Shown here piece after piece: positions 30,718-42,605 of a stretch of DNA of 64,000 bases. The notes beneath the pieces were generated by a model. The model was not told the origin of the DNA. It did not search any database and worked only from the letters and a program-made list of their open reading frames with translations. Within the stretch, counting starts at the first letter, position 1. Every line of letters starts with the position of its first letter. The stretch comes from Cepaea nemoralis (taxonomy: Eukaryota > Mollusca > Gastropoda > Stylommatophora > Helicidae), in NCBI GenBank assembly GCA_014155875.1, contig JACEFZ010022436.1, positions 1 to 64,000 of the forward strand, given 5' to 3'. The position numbers were made by a program, and so were the translations under genes.

Positions 30718-33700
30718 TCAGTTCACACAGCGGTCTATAAAGTTTATCTTCCACTGTCGTCTCTCTAGGCCAGAATGTTTGCCTAGATATGATATATTTT
30801 GGGCAGTCTTGGAGTATGTGCTCTGATGTCTGCGACGCCAATCACATGTGCACATGGCTGTTTCACCAATCTTGAATTTTGTATACATGTGGTTGCATAA
30901 TCTATTGTGCCCTGTTCTGATGCGCAGAATAATGACTTGTTCTGGTCTATCCATAACGTGGTAGTCATCTTGAGCAGGTTTTGGTGGCTTTCTGACTGAT
31001 TTTATCATTCTTTTCTTTTGGTGGTATGTAACGGGCACATCAAGCTGTTTTTCTTTGGCTCCTTCCTTAGCCAATTGATCAGCTCTGTCGTTTCCGGGTA
31101 CTCCACAGTGGGATGGTATCCACTGTATGGTGACCTTATGCTGACTGCTAAGTTCAGAAAGTAGTGTCCTTAGTACTGGCAATTTCCCAGACAGGAGCGC
31201 CTTGAGTACTGATTTTGCATCTGTCAATAGCACCACAGGTTGTGTACCATTGCTGGTATTTAGTAATTTCTCTGTTGCTATCTTGATTGCCTCAATTTCA
31301 GCATTGTAGTTATGGCAGTACTTTCCTGTCGGTACTCTAGCTGTGTCCCTGGTATTATTTGGGTATTCTATGTACACTCCCGCTCCTCCATTTCGAACAG
31401 CATTTTGTACTGACCCATCTGTGTAGACTCGGATCCAGAGGTCCTGTGGGTATTCTTCATCAAGGAAGCTGAGAGTGGCTGTTCTGCGCTGCACACTGTT
31501 CTGTTCTTCCTTGTCAAATATTCCTCTCACTTTTGTCTGGATTTGTAACGATAGTCTATGCTCATCTTTCCATGGAGTTCGCTCTGGAATAGTTGTTAGG
31601 GGGATACCAACTGTGGGCAGATCAGTGGTTTCTCTGCAGAGTCGTTTGGCCTGGTGGATAAAACTACTTCTTTTCAACCGCCCCATAGCTAGGTTTTCAA
31701 ATCTGTTCTTCATAGGGTGGCCTGGCAAGCTGAGGAACTTTTCTGCTTGTATTAGCGTTTTCGTATCTCTGCGCTCACTCAGTGCCTGTGTCCTCCCCAT
31801 CTTCTCCATTTCCACTATAGGGGTTGATCTCATCCCTCCTGTGGTGACTCTAAGTGCTTGATTTTGCACCTTGTCCAACTCTTGTAGTGTGGTTTTTGAT
31901 GCTGAACACCACGCAGTTGACCCATATTCCAGGTGTGGTCGTATGCTCTGTTGGTAAACTTTGCTAAGTATTTTCCGTACTGGCTCCCCATGTGGTTCCA
32001 CTTAGCTTTCTCAGGATGGCTATTTTCCTTCTGGATTTTGCTACTGCTTTGTTGATGTGCTTTCTCCATGTCAGCCTGCCATCAAATGTTACTCCAAGGT
32101 ATGTTGGTTCTTTATCTTCTCTTAGGGGTGTTCCATTTATCTGGATGATCCCTGCCTTTTGTTTTGGAGAGAGGGTAAATAGGGTGGTGCTGCACTTGTC
32201 AGTGTTTATGCTGACACACCATCTATTTGCCCATGCAGCAAATGTATCTACAGCTCTTTGTAGCAATCTGGTGGCCACTGATGCATATTCATTTGTGCTC
32301 CATAGAACGAGGTCATCGGCGTACATTGCCGCTTTAATTCCATGCGGTAGGTGAGCAACAAGATCATTGATGAAGATTAGAAAGAGTGTGGGGACAAGAC
32401 TCCGCCCTGGGGAACACCGTGACGCAGTAGTACTTTCTTGCTCTTTAGTCCGTCTATCTGTACTCGGGCTCTTCTGTTGTGCAAGTATGCTTTCACCCAT
32501 GTGTACATTCTTCCATTGACTTTACAGTTTCTCAGTTTATTCATCAGACCTTCTTTCCAGACTTTGTAAAAGGCTTTCTTCAAATCTATCCATGCCGCAA
32601 GCACCAGCTTCTTCTCTTGGAATGCATCCTCAATTTCTTGAGAGAGGTAAGTTGTCTGATCTTCCGTAGAGTAGCACTGCCTAAAGCCAGCCTGCTATGG
32701 CACAAGGATGTTTTTACTTTCAATGTACCACTGCAGTCTGTGATTGATGATGCGCTCCAGTGTTTTGCAGAGACAGCTGGTGAGGCTAATTGGTCTGTAG
32801 CTAGAGGCAATGGAACTATCTTTCCCTGATTTTAGGAGGGGTATCATGATTGCTTCTATCCAGGCTTGTGGAACACTGCCTAAGGTCCAACTGTTATTGA
32901 ATATCTGCAACAGCTTTGCTTTGGCCTCTGTTCCTAGGTTCCTGATCATTTCATTGGAGATACCATCAGCTCCTGATGACTTTCTCATTTTCAGTTTTGA
33001 TATGGCTAGCTCCAGTTCGCTGATTGTGATGGGTGCCTCCAGAACCTCATGTACTATTTCCTTCTGTCCTGTATGTTGCCGTTTCTCTTGAATCTCTTGT
33101 TGTTTCTCTGGACTGATTTTGATATTGTTATCTAGTGCGAATGAGTCCGCAAAATGGTCAGCTGCTTGCTTTCTTGTTAAGATTTTTCCATCTTTATGTA
33201 GTGCAATTTTTGAGTTTCTCCCTGTGCCCTCATCGTTAAGTTGTTTTATTAGCTTCCACAATTTCCTTGTGTCTCTTTCAAAGTTCAGAGACTCTGTTTT
33301 TTCCTGCCAGCTTTTCCGTCTAGCCTGCAGCTTGGCCCTTTGAAATTTGGCTTTTGCATGCTGGAATTTATTGTGGTACTCTTGGCTGGGTGTGGCCTCT
33401 GCTTGCTTTCTACATACTTCCACATCATTATGCAACTGTTCCAGTTCACTACTCCAGTAGGGTTTATATTGTTTACGGGCTCCTCTTGGTACTGTTTCTC
33501 GCGCTGCCTGTAGTATGCATTTCCCAAACTCTTCAACTACTTTATTTATGTCTTTCTCAGTGTTCAGGTTTCTAACCAGTATGCTGGTGCGATGCTTGTA
33601 CACTACCCAGTCTGCTTTCTTGTAGTTCCACCTCGAGAGGGTGCTGCTTTCACTTACAAGCTCATTTTCTACAGTTAGAAAGACTGGTCGATGGTCGCTG

Positions 33701-34293
33701 CCACCAAGTTGTTTCCCAACAATTTGTGCAATGTTCCACTCCAGGTCTGGTGAATGAAAAGCCAGGTTAGGTGTAGTTGTAGAGTGCCATGATCTCGAGT
33801 AGAAAGTATGTGGGTCGGACGGCTTGTTAACCAAGATGAATATATTCTCATCCTACCAGTCTTCCAGTCTCTCTCCTCTCTGGTCCATGTGAACATAGCC
33901 CCAACTCTGCGAGTGGCTGTTGAAATCGCCATACACAATCATTTTTTCTGTTAATGGTAGTGTGTCCAGTGCCTGTGGGCGGTAACTTGGACAGTAGTAA
34001 TTGATCAGATGTAGGTCTGTATAGCCTGTTTTAAGTTTAAGTGTCTGATACTCAGCCCCTTCCATATAGACTTCGATTTGGGAAGCAGTGATGTTATTTT
34101 TTACAAGGGTAAGTATCCCACCTTTTCGCCTGTCCTTTCGGTCAGATCGGTAACACTGGTAGCCTCTGATTTTGAAGGCTATATTTTCGTTGAGGTGAGT
34201 TTCTTGCAAGCAACATATGTTTACTTTTTCTTGGTCCAGGATGTTTTCTAATTCTACTTTTTTGTTGTTGACTCCCTCCGCATTCCAGTGCAT
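30718..34293 (-). pseudogene. Family-2 LINE polyprotein, several breaks
   Basis: Start MHWNAEGV at 34293. The endonuclease shows LQETHLNEN, YGDFNSHSQSWGY and, after a nonsense change near 33,853 where the left-edge copy has Gln, TPNLAF and GSDHRPV. RT shows SYRPISLTS, WIDLKKAF (32,604-32,377 frame), VPQGGVLSP, then after a frameshift near 32,400 the catalytic YADDLVLW. RNase H (32,001-30,718 frame) shows VYTDGSVQNA, NAEIEAIKIA, LLTDAKSV and NDRADQLAKEG, with WIPSHCG preceding the last. A CTC/CDW cluster lies near the C-terminus. At least three frame breaks and one stop make it inactive. Confidence 0.9.
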
Positions 34294-34669
34294 TATTTTA
34301 AGTCTTTGTTTAGTATTTTGCGTAATTGTGTGGCATCCTGATTTCTGTGGTGCGCCTCCTGGCTGGTTGCCTCCGTCTTCAGCACCTTTCCTTTGCTAGA
34401 GCAGACTGTGGTCTCACTCGAGTTTAGATGTGTACGTGTCTGCACATGCATGTATGTGTATACTCATCTAGAGCACACTGGTTATTTTCCGGCGCCAGAT
34501 ACTCGCGTCGCCCCTTCTCCTGTTAGTTTAAACAGTTCCGCCACGTGAAAGCCAGGAGTTAGACTTTTGCTGCATAGGTTATGTATTCACGAGCCATTGG
34601 GGTATTTAAGCAATGTTGGGCGCTCACCCCAACACTGCGCCTCGGCTACATACAGCAACATTTGGAACC

Positions 34670-34777
34670 GTGTCTCTAGTATTATTTGGTTATTCTATAT
34701 ACACTCCCGCTCCTCCATTTCGAACAGCATTTTGTGCTGACCCATCTTTGTAAATGTAGACTCGGATCCAGAGATCC
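34670..34777 (-). mobile_element. Extra RNase H fragment at the 5' end of the family-2 insertion
   Basis: About 108 bp encode YKDGSAQNAVRNGGAGVYIE, the RNase H segment found in the body of the element at about 31,340-31,445, in the same orientation. It lies inside the target duplication and upstream of the genuine 5' end, so it came in with the insertion. It differs from the internal copy at several positions and by a small insertion, so a different RNA was probably the source. Confidence 0.75.
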
Positions 34778-34789
34778 TTACATGTTTAT

Positions 34790-35096
34790 GATTATTTTCA
34801 CTTGCCAACTGACTGAACCCAGCAAACAGACACTTATTTACATGTCCAGTCAGTTTTGTAATATTGCGTTAACAGTTCTTTAACTCACTTTTACCGAATT
34901 AGCTTTAATTATCTCTGGAGTTTTCATTTCTCCACTCTGGCCAAGCACATTCTTCACTCTAAAGACGGTCTCCCGGGTCTTGGCAGATAACAACATTTGA
35001 GCGACCATACTTAAACTGTCTACATAAATAAACACACATAGTATTGTTTGGCGCTCACAGAGGTGAGAAGAAGGAAGTAGAGACTAGAGGACGCAC
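34790..35096. other. Nothing recognised
   Basis: No coding frame or named repeat is visible. Confidence 0.35.
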
Positions 35097-35268
35097 TAGA
35101 CAAAGTACAATTTGAAAGCTATAGTTACCGACCAGGATTCGAACCTGTCACTTCCAAATGACGACAGCACCTCGCTACAGGAACAAGTGTACTTCGACGC
35201 ATGACCAACTAGACACTCAAAAAAAAGTGTCTTCATTAGTCATGTCTATCTAGTTGATCATGCGTCGA
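35097..35268. repeat. SINE-G head-to-head inverted pair
   Basis: The minus-strand unit has a tRNA-like head (gtctagttggtcatgcgtcg) and a strong B box (caggttcgaatcctgg, at about 35,130-35,146 on plus). A second head in plus orientation starts at 35,245. The arms 35,197-35,218 and 35,245-35,268 are inverted repeats with few mismatches around a loop of about 26 bp. The second copy is truncated and runs into the 3' end of the non-coding LINE derivative. Confidence 0.65.
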
Positions 35269-35289
35269 AATACACAACTTTTGTGTCCA

Positions 35290-36910
35290 GTTAGGCACCC
35301 TTGGGTCGAAACCCTTAGGCCAACACAAACGACTTTAAGCGTGAAATTTTGACCAGGTTAGCATTCCTGGGAGACTCTCACTTTTGTGGTACCGTCCACA
35401 TCCGATCAAGTTGGGACAGTCGAAGACTTCACAGTCATCCCTCAAAGGAAGGCAGGGACAGGCCATGACATTTTCCACCATCCAGGGTGGCTTCCATAAT
35501 TGCAGAGCCGACACATAGCGCCCTGGTGCTGGGCTCACTGAGGGAATCGTCACGCCCTGCTCATGGCTGCTTTAATTCCTCACTTCAATATGTTGGGCAT
35601 TTCGTTCGCTACGGGCCGTTCCCGCACAAACCAGGCGGTCTGCAGACGGTATCCACTCAGCGAGTTTTCGATTCGAACATGTGCTTGTCGTTGCGCCCGT
35701 CACAGCTGTTCCAGGCACGACGGACATTCGGAAAACTACCTAGTCAGAGCTGTTCCGAACAAGAGCGGCATTCGGAAACTAGGTAGTCAAAAGCTATTCC
35801 TAGCACGAGGGACATTTGGACTCGTTCGACATTTCACTCGGACGTAATTGCGTAGTGCCAATTTTTATTTTGCCATCCGTAGGCAGGCACTTCCGACTTC
35901 GGCGGGCATTTTTTAATGAGATTAGCCTTCCTCGGGTTTCGAGGCACGTTAGATTTTTTGTTGTGGTGTCGCCCATATCTCAGCTGGTTCTCAGGGTAGA
36001 ACGGTCAAAGACATCACGGTCGACCCTCAAGGGAAGGCAGGGGCAGACCATGGGCATTCCCCGCTATCCAAGGAGGCTTCCATTATTGCAGAGCCGGCAC
36101 ATACTGCTCTGAGACTGCGCTCACCAGAGGAATTGCCACGTCCTGCTAATGGCTGCTTTGTTTTCTCACTTCCATGTATTGGGCATTTCGCTTTGCCACT
36201 GGTCGATCAAGCAAACACCAGGTACAGACAGTCTGCGGAAAACATCTACTGGATAAGCTTTCGCGTCGGACTTCGGACCACGCAATGGATTCGCTAGCCA
36301 TGCGTTCCATTTCGTGTTATTGAGACATTCTTCCACCTTTGACTACACTCTCTGTGCGCATAGATACAGACATTTTCGTAACAATTTCGTGCGACTGGGG
36401 CATTATTCTACTTTTGGTACTCGCTCTCGAGGTAGGCTACATGTGCTGCCGGCTCAGCACCTTACCTCCGTGTATCAATGAGCTAAAATACGACCAGGCC
36501 CTCTTACCAGGGGATCCCTCATATCCCCCAGCTGAAGGCCTTCGAAACAAGTATCTGAACTAAGCATGTAGCGTGCTCAGCATCTCGCCTCCATTTTTCA
36601 GTAGGTGTGTATCGGTCCCGGCTCTCAGGTCCGAGGATTAATGGCTTAGAGGCGTTCTGCTTTATCCAACAGCTGAGAGCCTTAGTGCTTGTGTCCGGAC
36701 CAAGAACTTCTGCCTTCGTGCGCCTAATTGAAACTTTTGACTGCTATCCTCAGTCTACCTGCAGAGCAGCAGGTTGTGTCTCGCTTAGTCTGGCCCCTAT
36801 CCCATAAGCTATTCGATGTGTAGTTGTTCATCCATCGACATAGCACATGGGGTCACTGGGACATGATTTACCCCCCCCCCCCCCAACCAACCACCGGGGG
36901 GGGGGGGGGG
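35290..36910 (-). mobile_element. Non-coding LINE derivative, copy 1 (3' end damaged)
   Basis: It matches 58,250-59,913 over its whole length. Read on minus from 36,910 it has a C-run/G-run hairpin, a family-1-like 5' UTR section (acaacctgctgctctgcagg, then gataGCAGTCAAAA-type sequence), unknown middle sequence, and two tandem copies of module M (about 36,430-35,985 and 35,860-35,350). It then enters the terminal block T and is cut before the GAA tail by the SINE-G pair. It has no open reading frame of note. Its 5' end abuts the C-terminal remnant of a minus-strand RTE. Confidence 0.75.
36871..36910 (-). promoter_or_regulatory. 5'-terminal C14/G15 hairpin of LINE derivative copy 1
   Basis: Fourteen C (36,871-36,884) and fifteen G (36,896-36,910) flank an 11-nt loop on plus. 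The same design ends copy 2 (12 C, 23-nt loop, 11 G) and, in short form, the full-length LINE. Its exact length may be unreliable because homopolymers are hard to sequence. Confidence 0.6.
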
Positions 36911-36956
36911 TTCTCGTTTCAATTGACATCTTTTTATTGGTCAGTATGTTTTTCAA

Positions 36957-37257
36957 TATGAAGGAGAAAGGGAAGAATTAACAGAAGATAGTAACTTAGA
37001 AGGTCCACCTATTCTGAAAGAAGAAGTCGCTGGCGCTATGAAACGTATGAAGAAAGGAAAAACAGCTGGGCCAGATGAAATCACAATAGAAGAATTAGAA
37101 GTATTGGGAGAATTTGGAGTAGATATATTAACCAAAATGTTGAATGATATTTACAGCAGTGGATATTTACCCAATGATATGCTGAAATCTGTATTTATAG
37201 CTATACCAAAAAGACCAGGAGCAATTGATTGTGAAGATTTTCGTACAATTACACAAC
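36957..37257 (+). pseudogene. RTE reverse transcriptase N-terminal part
   Basis: Encodes LEGPPILKEEVAGAMKRMKK, GKTAGPDEITIEELEVLGEF, LPNDMLKSVFIAIPKRPGA and DCEDFRTI before the inserted block. The frame is open, and sense resumes at NHITKLLLRIIMRR at about 39,276. Confidence 0.8.
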
Positions 37258-39266
37258 AACACGTATGCACAATTGGAATTAAAATATAACGAGAGAACTA
37301 TGAGTTACAATACTACAACATTTATTTACTAATCATAATCATAGACATAGGATGATTGTCAATATGAGAATGATGAAATCATATACATATTGATCTTGAT
37401 GACAAATATTACGTAACTTTACTTGTTACTTCATCTATCTGGATTTGTGGTCCAGATTCCCACTCTCCAGTAGACTCAAAAAAAGAAGAGAAACAGCTTG
37501 CCGGTATTCTGACGATCCTGCCAGTCCTGACACTCCTAGTCAGTAGTCTCTAGTCTTGAGATCTATAACATAGGGCTCCTTGTGAGAGCTTGAAAGAAAG
37601 TCAAGAATGTGTTATATCAGTTCTACATCAGCGCAATCCTAATTAAAACATATCATAACACAAACATATACAATGACCAGTCTGGCCAAGTTTATCTTCC
37701 AGCTCTACTGTGTTCAGCCTCCTCCTTCTCCCTACGGTCTTTAGTCTGGGACGGGCTTTTCAATTGTCTCACACGCCTGTAATGATTACATTTCTGCCGC
37801 CCCATGTCCACGTCGCTAATACAGAAATTCTGTGTCGAACAGCCGCTCCGTCCAATGTTAGTTTAGCAGCTCACAGGGTCGGTAAGGGTATTATATTAAT
37901 GCCTGATCATCCGGGCTTACAAGCCGTGACCAGTAGCTGTGCCAGGTTTCCATGCATTACCGTGGACGCACGCCCACAATACACTGAGAAAGTTTAGCAC
38001 CATATACCCTATACTACCAATTGTGGGTAATGTCTGTACCATTACACCTCTGCTTCCAACACAATCATTGGCCAATGTGCCAATGCGCAGACAATAGCAT
38101 AACACTTCATATTGGTAAGTTTGCATATGACAAATCAATATATCAAACATCCAATACACATAAACATATTGATTAAACTAGCCATATTATGATACTTTAA
38201 CATCATAGCATAATGCACTAGTTAGTTACTGCTGTTGTAAGAATTAAATAAATAGTCAGTTGACTATATTCTGTACAACAAATGCACCACACACCAAAAA
38301 GAGACTAGTCTAGTTTAGAAAGAGATGGCAAGCATCTGCTACGACACCTCAAGTATATCTAGACAAGACCTGCCTTCCATAAGTTTCTACTTCTCAGAAG
38401 AGTAACACTTAAAGCACAATGATATTGAACACAGTACTCAGAAAGAACACTCAAGTATCCTATGACAATGATAGTTCTTGCAATAACCTAGATCAGATAT
38501 AGACTGAAAATCACTAACTAAGAAGTAACTTTTGTAGTGAAATCTAACATAATAATCATGCATATGACTACAGACATTGAGATAGTTCCTACCTGTTCTG
38601 AAGTCAAACTTAATCTAAAGAGGAAAAGTCTAGCAGGGGTTTTTATACCTAGCCTAGCAGTAGACACTTATCTCCCAGGAATTCCATTCATAAATTCTTC
38701 TTATCTCCTCCTGACGTTAATTGCAATTAACTCCAAGTCTGTCCAGTCATAAAAATTCTTCCTGCATGCACACTAGCCTTCACACCTGTGGGTCTGACAA
38801 TTATTAGCCCACTGAGTCTCAGTGATTTCACACCTTGCGCCTCTAGTCTCTACCAGATGGGGTCAGCCATCGCGGTTGGGCGATCTCCTAGCTATTCTTA
38901 TCAGGTGTCATGTCAAAGTAGCAATTAGGTTCTCATGGTCAGCTGCCAGTTTACAACTCTGTTGGTAAACCAGGTTTGCTTGCGTCATGCCTGGTTGGTT
39001 TTAATTACCATTCAGTCCCCTGAGTCTGCCCTCCAGTCTGGCTGGATTGATAACCTCTGGGGGTGACCGGGACTGGTGTCAAATTAACTTCCCATCTAGA
39101 AAGCCATTCCTGGTGGTTTGTTTACTTGCAGGTTTTGCAAGCTTACGTCAAGACAGTATAGCCTTGAATATAGAGAAACCGGTTTTGTTCGTCTGTTGAT
39201 CCTCTACATGGCCCATCAAAAGTGAACCGAAAATTGTTCTGGGAAGTAAAGGCTGCCAATTCGTGA
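37258..39266. mobile_element. Unclassified ~2-kb insertion in the RTE
   Basis: It lies between codons for DFRTI and NHITK of the RTE protein. It has no long reading frame, RT, transposase or recognised SINE part. I see no clear terminal inverted repeats or long terminal repeats; aattgg near the left end and ccaatt near the right end are too short to count. A clean target duplication is not evident (acaa occurs on both sides). It could be a non-autonomous transposon, a solo LTR-type remnant or captured host DNA. Confidence 0.6.
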
Positions 39267-40528
39267 CAAACCTTATAAACCATATCACTAAGCTTCTACT
39301 CAGAATCATAATGAGAAGAACCAAAAAGAAAATAAAAATGGAAATTAGTGAAGAACAGTATGGATTTGTGGAAGGAAAGGGCACAAACAATGCAATTTAT
39401 ACATTACGGACACTAATAGAAAGGTCAATAGAGAAACAGAGAGACATATATTTGTGCTTCATAGATTATACTAAGGCATTTGATAAAGTAAAACATGATG
39501 AACTGATTAAAATGTTGGAAGATATCAACACTGATGGAAAAGATTTAAGAATAATAAAGAATATTTACTGGAACCAAGTAGCAGCAATTAAAATGGGAAA
39601 TAAAGAGGGTAGTTACGAACAGATAAAGCTAGGAGTACGACAAGGGTGTGTCTTGTCACCAGATCTTTTCTCCCTGTATAGCGAAGTAATAATGAGAGAG
39701 ATCAAAGAGATGCCAAGAATACTAGTTGGAGGTTATAATATAAATAATATACGCTATGCAGATGACACAGTATTGGTGGCGGATAATTCAACAGACCTAC
39801 AACAATTATTAGACGTTGTAGTAACAGAGAGTGCAAGGAAAGGACTCTCCTTGAATATCAAGAAAACAGTAACAATGGTAATATCAAAGAAAATGGTGAC
39901 ACCTAAATGTGACATAGAAATAGAAGGGAAAATCCTTAACCAAGTTGATAATTTTAGATACCTAGGGGCATTTATAACATCAGATGGAAGATGTACAACA
40001 GAGATTAGGAGCAGAATAGGACAGGCAAAAGCCGCAATTCAGAAAATGAAGAGTATCTTATGCAATAAGTCACTATCACTGAATGTAAGAAAGAGAGTGC
40101 TGAAATGCTATGTAGAACCAGTTTTGCTGTATGGTAGTGAATCTTGGAATGTAAATGAACAAATTAAGAAGAAATTAGAAGCAACAGAGATGTGGTTCCT
40201 GAGACGAATGTTGCGAATTCCTTGGACTGCCAGAATAACTAACGACGACTGCCTGAAACAGGCTAATGAAACTAGAACATTATATACAACAATAAGACAG
40301 AGACAAACAGCTTTCCTCGGTCATGTGATGAGAAGAGAGGCATTGGAGAACATCGTAACAACTGGAAAGATCAAGGGGAAGAGAGGCAGAGGCAGACCAA
40401 GAGAAGTGATGCTGGATGGATTGAGACGGTGGCATGGAGGAATATCAGCAGCAGAGTTGATCCAGAAAACCAAAGACCGAGATCTATGGAGAGCCATGAA
40501 CGCCTACGCCAGCCGGCACGGCACTTGA
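39263..40528 (+). pseudogene. RTE reverse transcriptase, longest intact frame of this family
   Basis: 421 codons are open. Order: HITKLLLRIIMRRTKKKIK, EEQYGFVEGKGTNNAIY, LCFIDYTKAFDKVKHD (motif A), GVRQGCVLSPDLFSLYSE (motif B), NNIRYADDTVLVADN (catalytic YADD near 39,758) and FRYLGAFITSDGR. Then the C-terminal region with EPVLLYGSESWNVNEQI, EMWFLRRMLRIPWTARITND, FLGHVMRREALENIVTTGKI and GKRGRGRPREVML. The stop is followed directly by the atg-repeat tail. RT palm, thumb and C-terminus are intact, but the N-terminal RT motifs and endonuclease are separated or missing. The ATG used by this frame is accidental, arising at the insertion junction. Confidence 0.85.
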
Positions 40529-42605
40529 TGATGATGATGTTTTTCATCTTGCAAAAGGCTACTTTCGCCATGGCGATTCTTGTTCTAATCTCTTCTAGGC
40601 ATCTCCCATCAGATGTTATGACTATTACAAGATAATTGTACCGGTTCACTTGTTGAAGAGTATTCCCATTTACTTGTATATTACATTATGGTATTTCGTT
40701 CTTCCTAGTAACGACAATAATCTGTGTCTTTTTACAATTTAATTATAATCCCAGTTGTTCACTGTTTGCAACAACCGCATCTACTAATTGTTGCAGATCC
40801 TGCTCATTGTCTGCAATCAATACTGTATCATCTGCATATCTAATGGTATTGATGTTTCGTCCTCCAATGCTGATTCCATTTATATCTTCTACATTTCTGA
40901 AAATATTTTCACTGTATAGGGGAAAAAAGATCTGGAGACATTACACATCCCTGCATAACACCTCTCTTAATAGGCTGATATTGTCCCACTTCATTATCAA
41001 TCCTTACAGTAGCTTGTTGTTTCCAATATGTCTTGTAAAGTCTAATGTCTTTCCCATCAATTTGTAGATCTGCAAGCATATCTACCATGTTGTCGTGCCT
41101 TACTCTATCGAAAGCCTTTGTGAACGCAGCATATACACAGCATTTACTGTACCCTTTCCTTTTACAAACCCACATTGTTCTTCCCCTATTTCAGGTTGTA
41201 TTTTCTTCCTCACTCTTTGCATGATAATTCGTAGCAAAATCCTTGTGATGTGACTCATGATTTTAATTGTTCTATGTTGATAACATTCCAAGGCTCTTGA
41301 TTTCTATGGGATTGCAATAAATTCAGAATTACATAATTCAGAAGATATATGTCCGGTATCATATAATGTGTTCAGCAGTCTGGTGACTTGATCTATTCCT
41401 TATTCTTCTAAAGCTTTAATCATTTCTGTTGTGATGTTATCTGAACCGGGGGCCTTGCCAGCTTTCATATGTTTAAGAACATTTCGTACCTCCATCTTCA
41501 AAATTGGCGGGCCTTCATTATTAAATCGAATATCATACTGTTCATCTCTGTTATCATCATAAAGGTTTTTCACATGGTCTGACCATACATGTAGAATCTG
41601 ATCTTTTTCTATTATTAATTTGCCATCGTTAGTTTTTAGACAGTCTGCTGATGTATTTGTTCTTTTATTGGTAAGTTCCTTAATTCTTTTGTGCATAACA
41701 TTTACATAACATTGGTATTTTGACTGTTGTGTTGTTTTTCGATTTCTAAGCCATATTTCTCAAGCCACGCTTCTTTTGCCTCCTGACATAACATTCTGAC
41801 TTGTCTGTGAATTTCTTCATATTTGGCAGAATTATTTTTGTTGAGTCTTCTTGTTTCCATTAGTTGTAACATTTCTTCAGTCATCCATTTCTTACGACCC
41901 ACCTTGTTTAATTTTGGAATAGTTGCTTCTGCAGCCAAACTGACTGAATTCTTCAACATTTTCCATTGATCATCCACATCTTGGAATAGGATCTCTAGAT
42001 CAGACAATATATCAAACCTGTTATGTACTTCTATGTTGAATCTGTTTTGTATTTCCTTGTCGTTACTTAATGTACACAAATGATATTTAGTGTTTCCTGA
42101 TTTATACTCGACTTTCTTTAACCGTATCCTCAATGTTCATTTAAGTAATCTGTGGTCACTATAACAATCAGCACTGGGAACTGTTTTTGCTATTGTTAAT
42201 GCGTTTCTAAATCTTCTGCTAATCAAAATGTAATCAATCTGGTTTCTAATCCTGCTATCAGGACTCCTCCATGTCCATAATCTTCTAGGGTGTTGTTTAA
42301 ACCAGGTGTTCCCTAAAATCATTTCCTGCTCTTTTGCCCACTCTACAAGGCTGTATCCTTTTTCATTTCTCTCTCCTAAACCATAGTTTCCTACTGTGTA
42401 TCTATCTCCTTGATTTACTACTTTTGCATTGAAGTCCCCTATTATGATGTTTATCTCTGAATTTTTTACATTTCTTTAAAGCAGACTCTATGTCATTATA
42501 AAATTCTTCTACACTATCTTCACCTGTAGGGGCATATACTTGAATAACATTTATGCTAAAAGATCTGCAGCTTAATTTAACTAGTAGAACTCTGACACGA
42601 CCCAA

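Larger units (their letters stand above)
30645..34777 (-). mobile_element. Near-complete family-2 LINE (EN-RT-RNase H)
   Basis: This 4,133-bp insertion is bounded by a 12-bp target duplication, ttacatgtttat, at 30633-30644 and 34778-34789. On minus the order is an extra 5' piece (34,777-34,670), the normal 5' UTR (34,669-34,294), the polyprotein (34,293-30,718), a short 3' UTR, and a tail ending gaaagaagaagaa. The domain content equals family 1 and the ends of both tails resemble each other (gaacgaa then GAA repeats), but the sequences are clearly distinct families. Another copy runs off the left edge of the window. Confidence 0.9.
36956..40536 (+). mobile_element. RTE-like LINE nested in the minus-strand RTE
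   Basis: A 10-bp target duplication, atgtttttca, occurs at 36946-36955 and 40537-40546, and removing the interval restores the host RTE exactly. The element is 5' truncated in the linker before RT and ends in a tga/atg repeat tail right after its stop codon, as RTE elements do. An unrelated block (37,258-39,266) splits its RT domain. It belongs to a different subfamily from the 26,076 and 57,603 copies. Confidence 0.88.
36911..42605 (-). mobile_element. RTE-like LINE, host copy, split by a plus-strand RTE
   Basis: The minus-strand copy runs from an endonuclease (42,605-42,137: VIQVYAPT, NQIDYILISRR, YSDHRLLK) through a linker (42,133-41,702) and RT start (41,696-41,400: MKAGKAPGSDNITTEMI). 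The RT core follows (41,291-40,909: HRTIKIMSHITR, GFVKGKGTVNAVY, GVMQGCVMSPDLFS) and then the thumb (SDGRCLEEIRTRIAMAK at about 40,630-40,560). The coding chain continues at 36,955-36,911 after the inserted element. YADD is recognisable in another frame near 40,830. It has many frameshifts and stops. It is the only RTE copy here retaining the endonuclease. Confidence 0.85.

Noticed and set aside
35100..35235. Possible tRNA gene on minus with gttcgaatcc
   Set aside because: The length between A and B boxes and the repeated head at 35,245 fit a SINE better. No full cloverleaf is evident.
39263..40528. Retron or diversity-generating retroelement reverse transcriptase
   Set aside because: The domain order, C-terminal signature, target duplication and atg-repeat tail are those of RTE-like LINEs.
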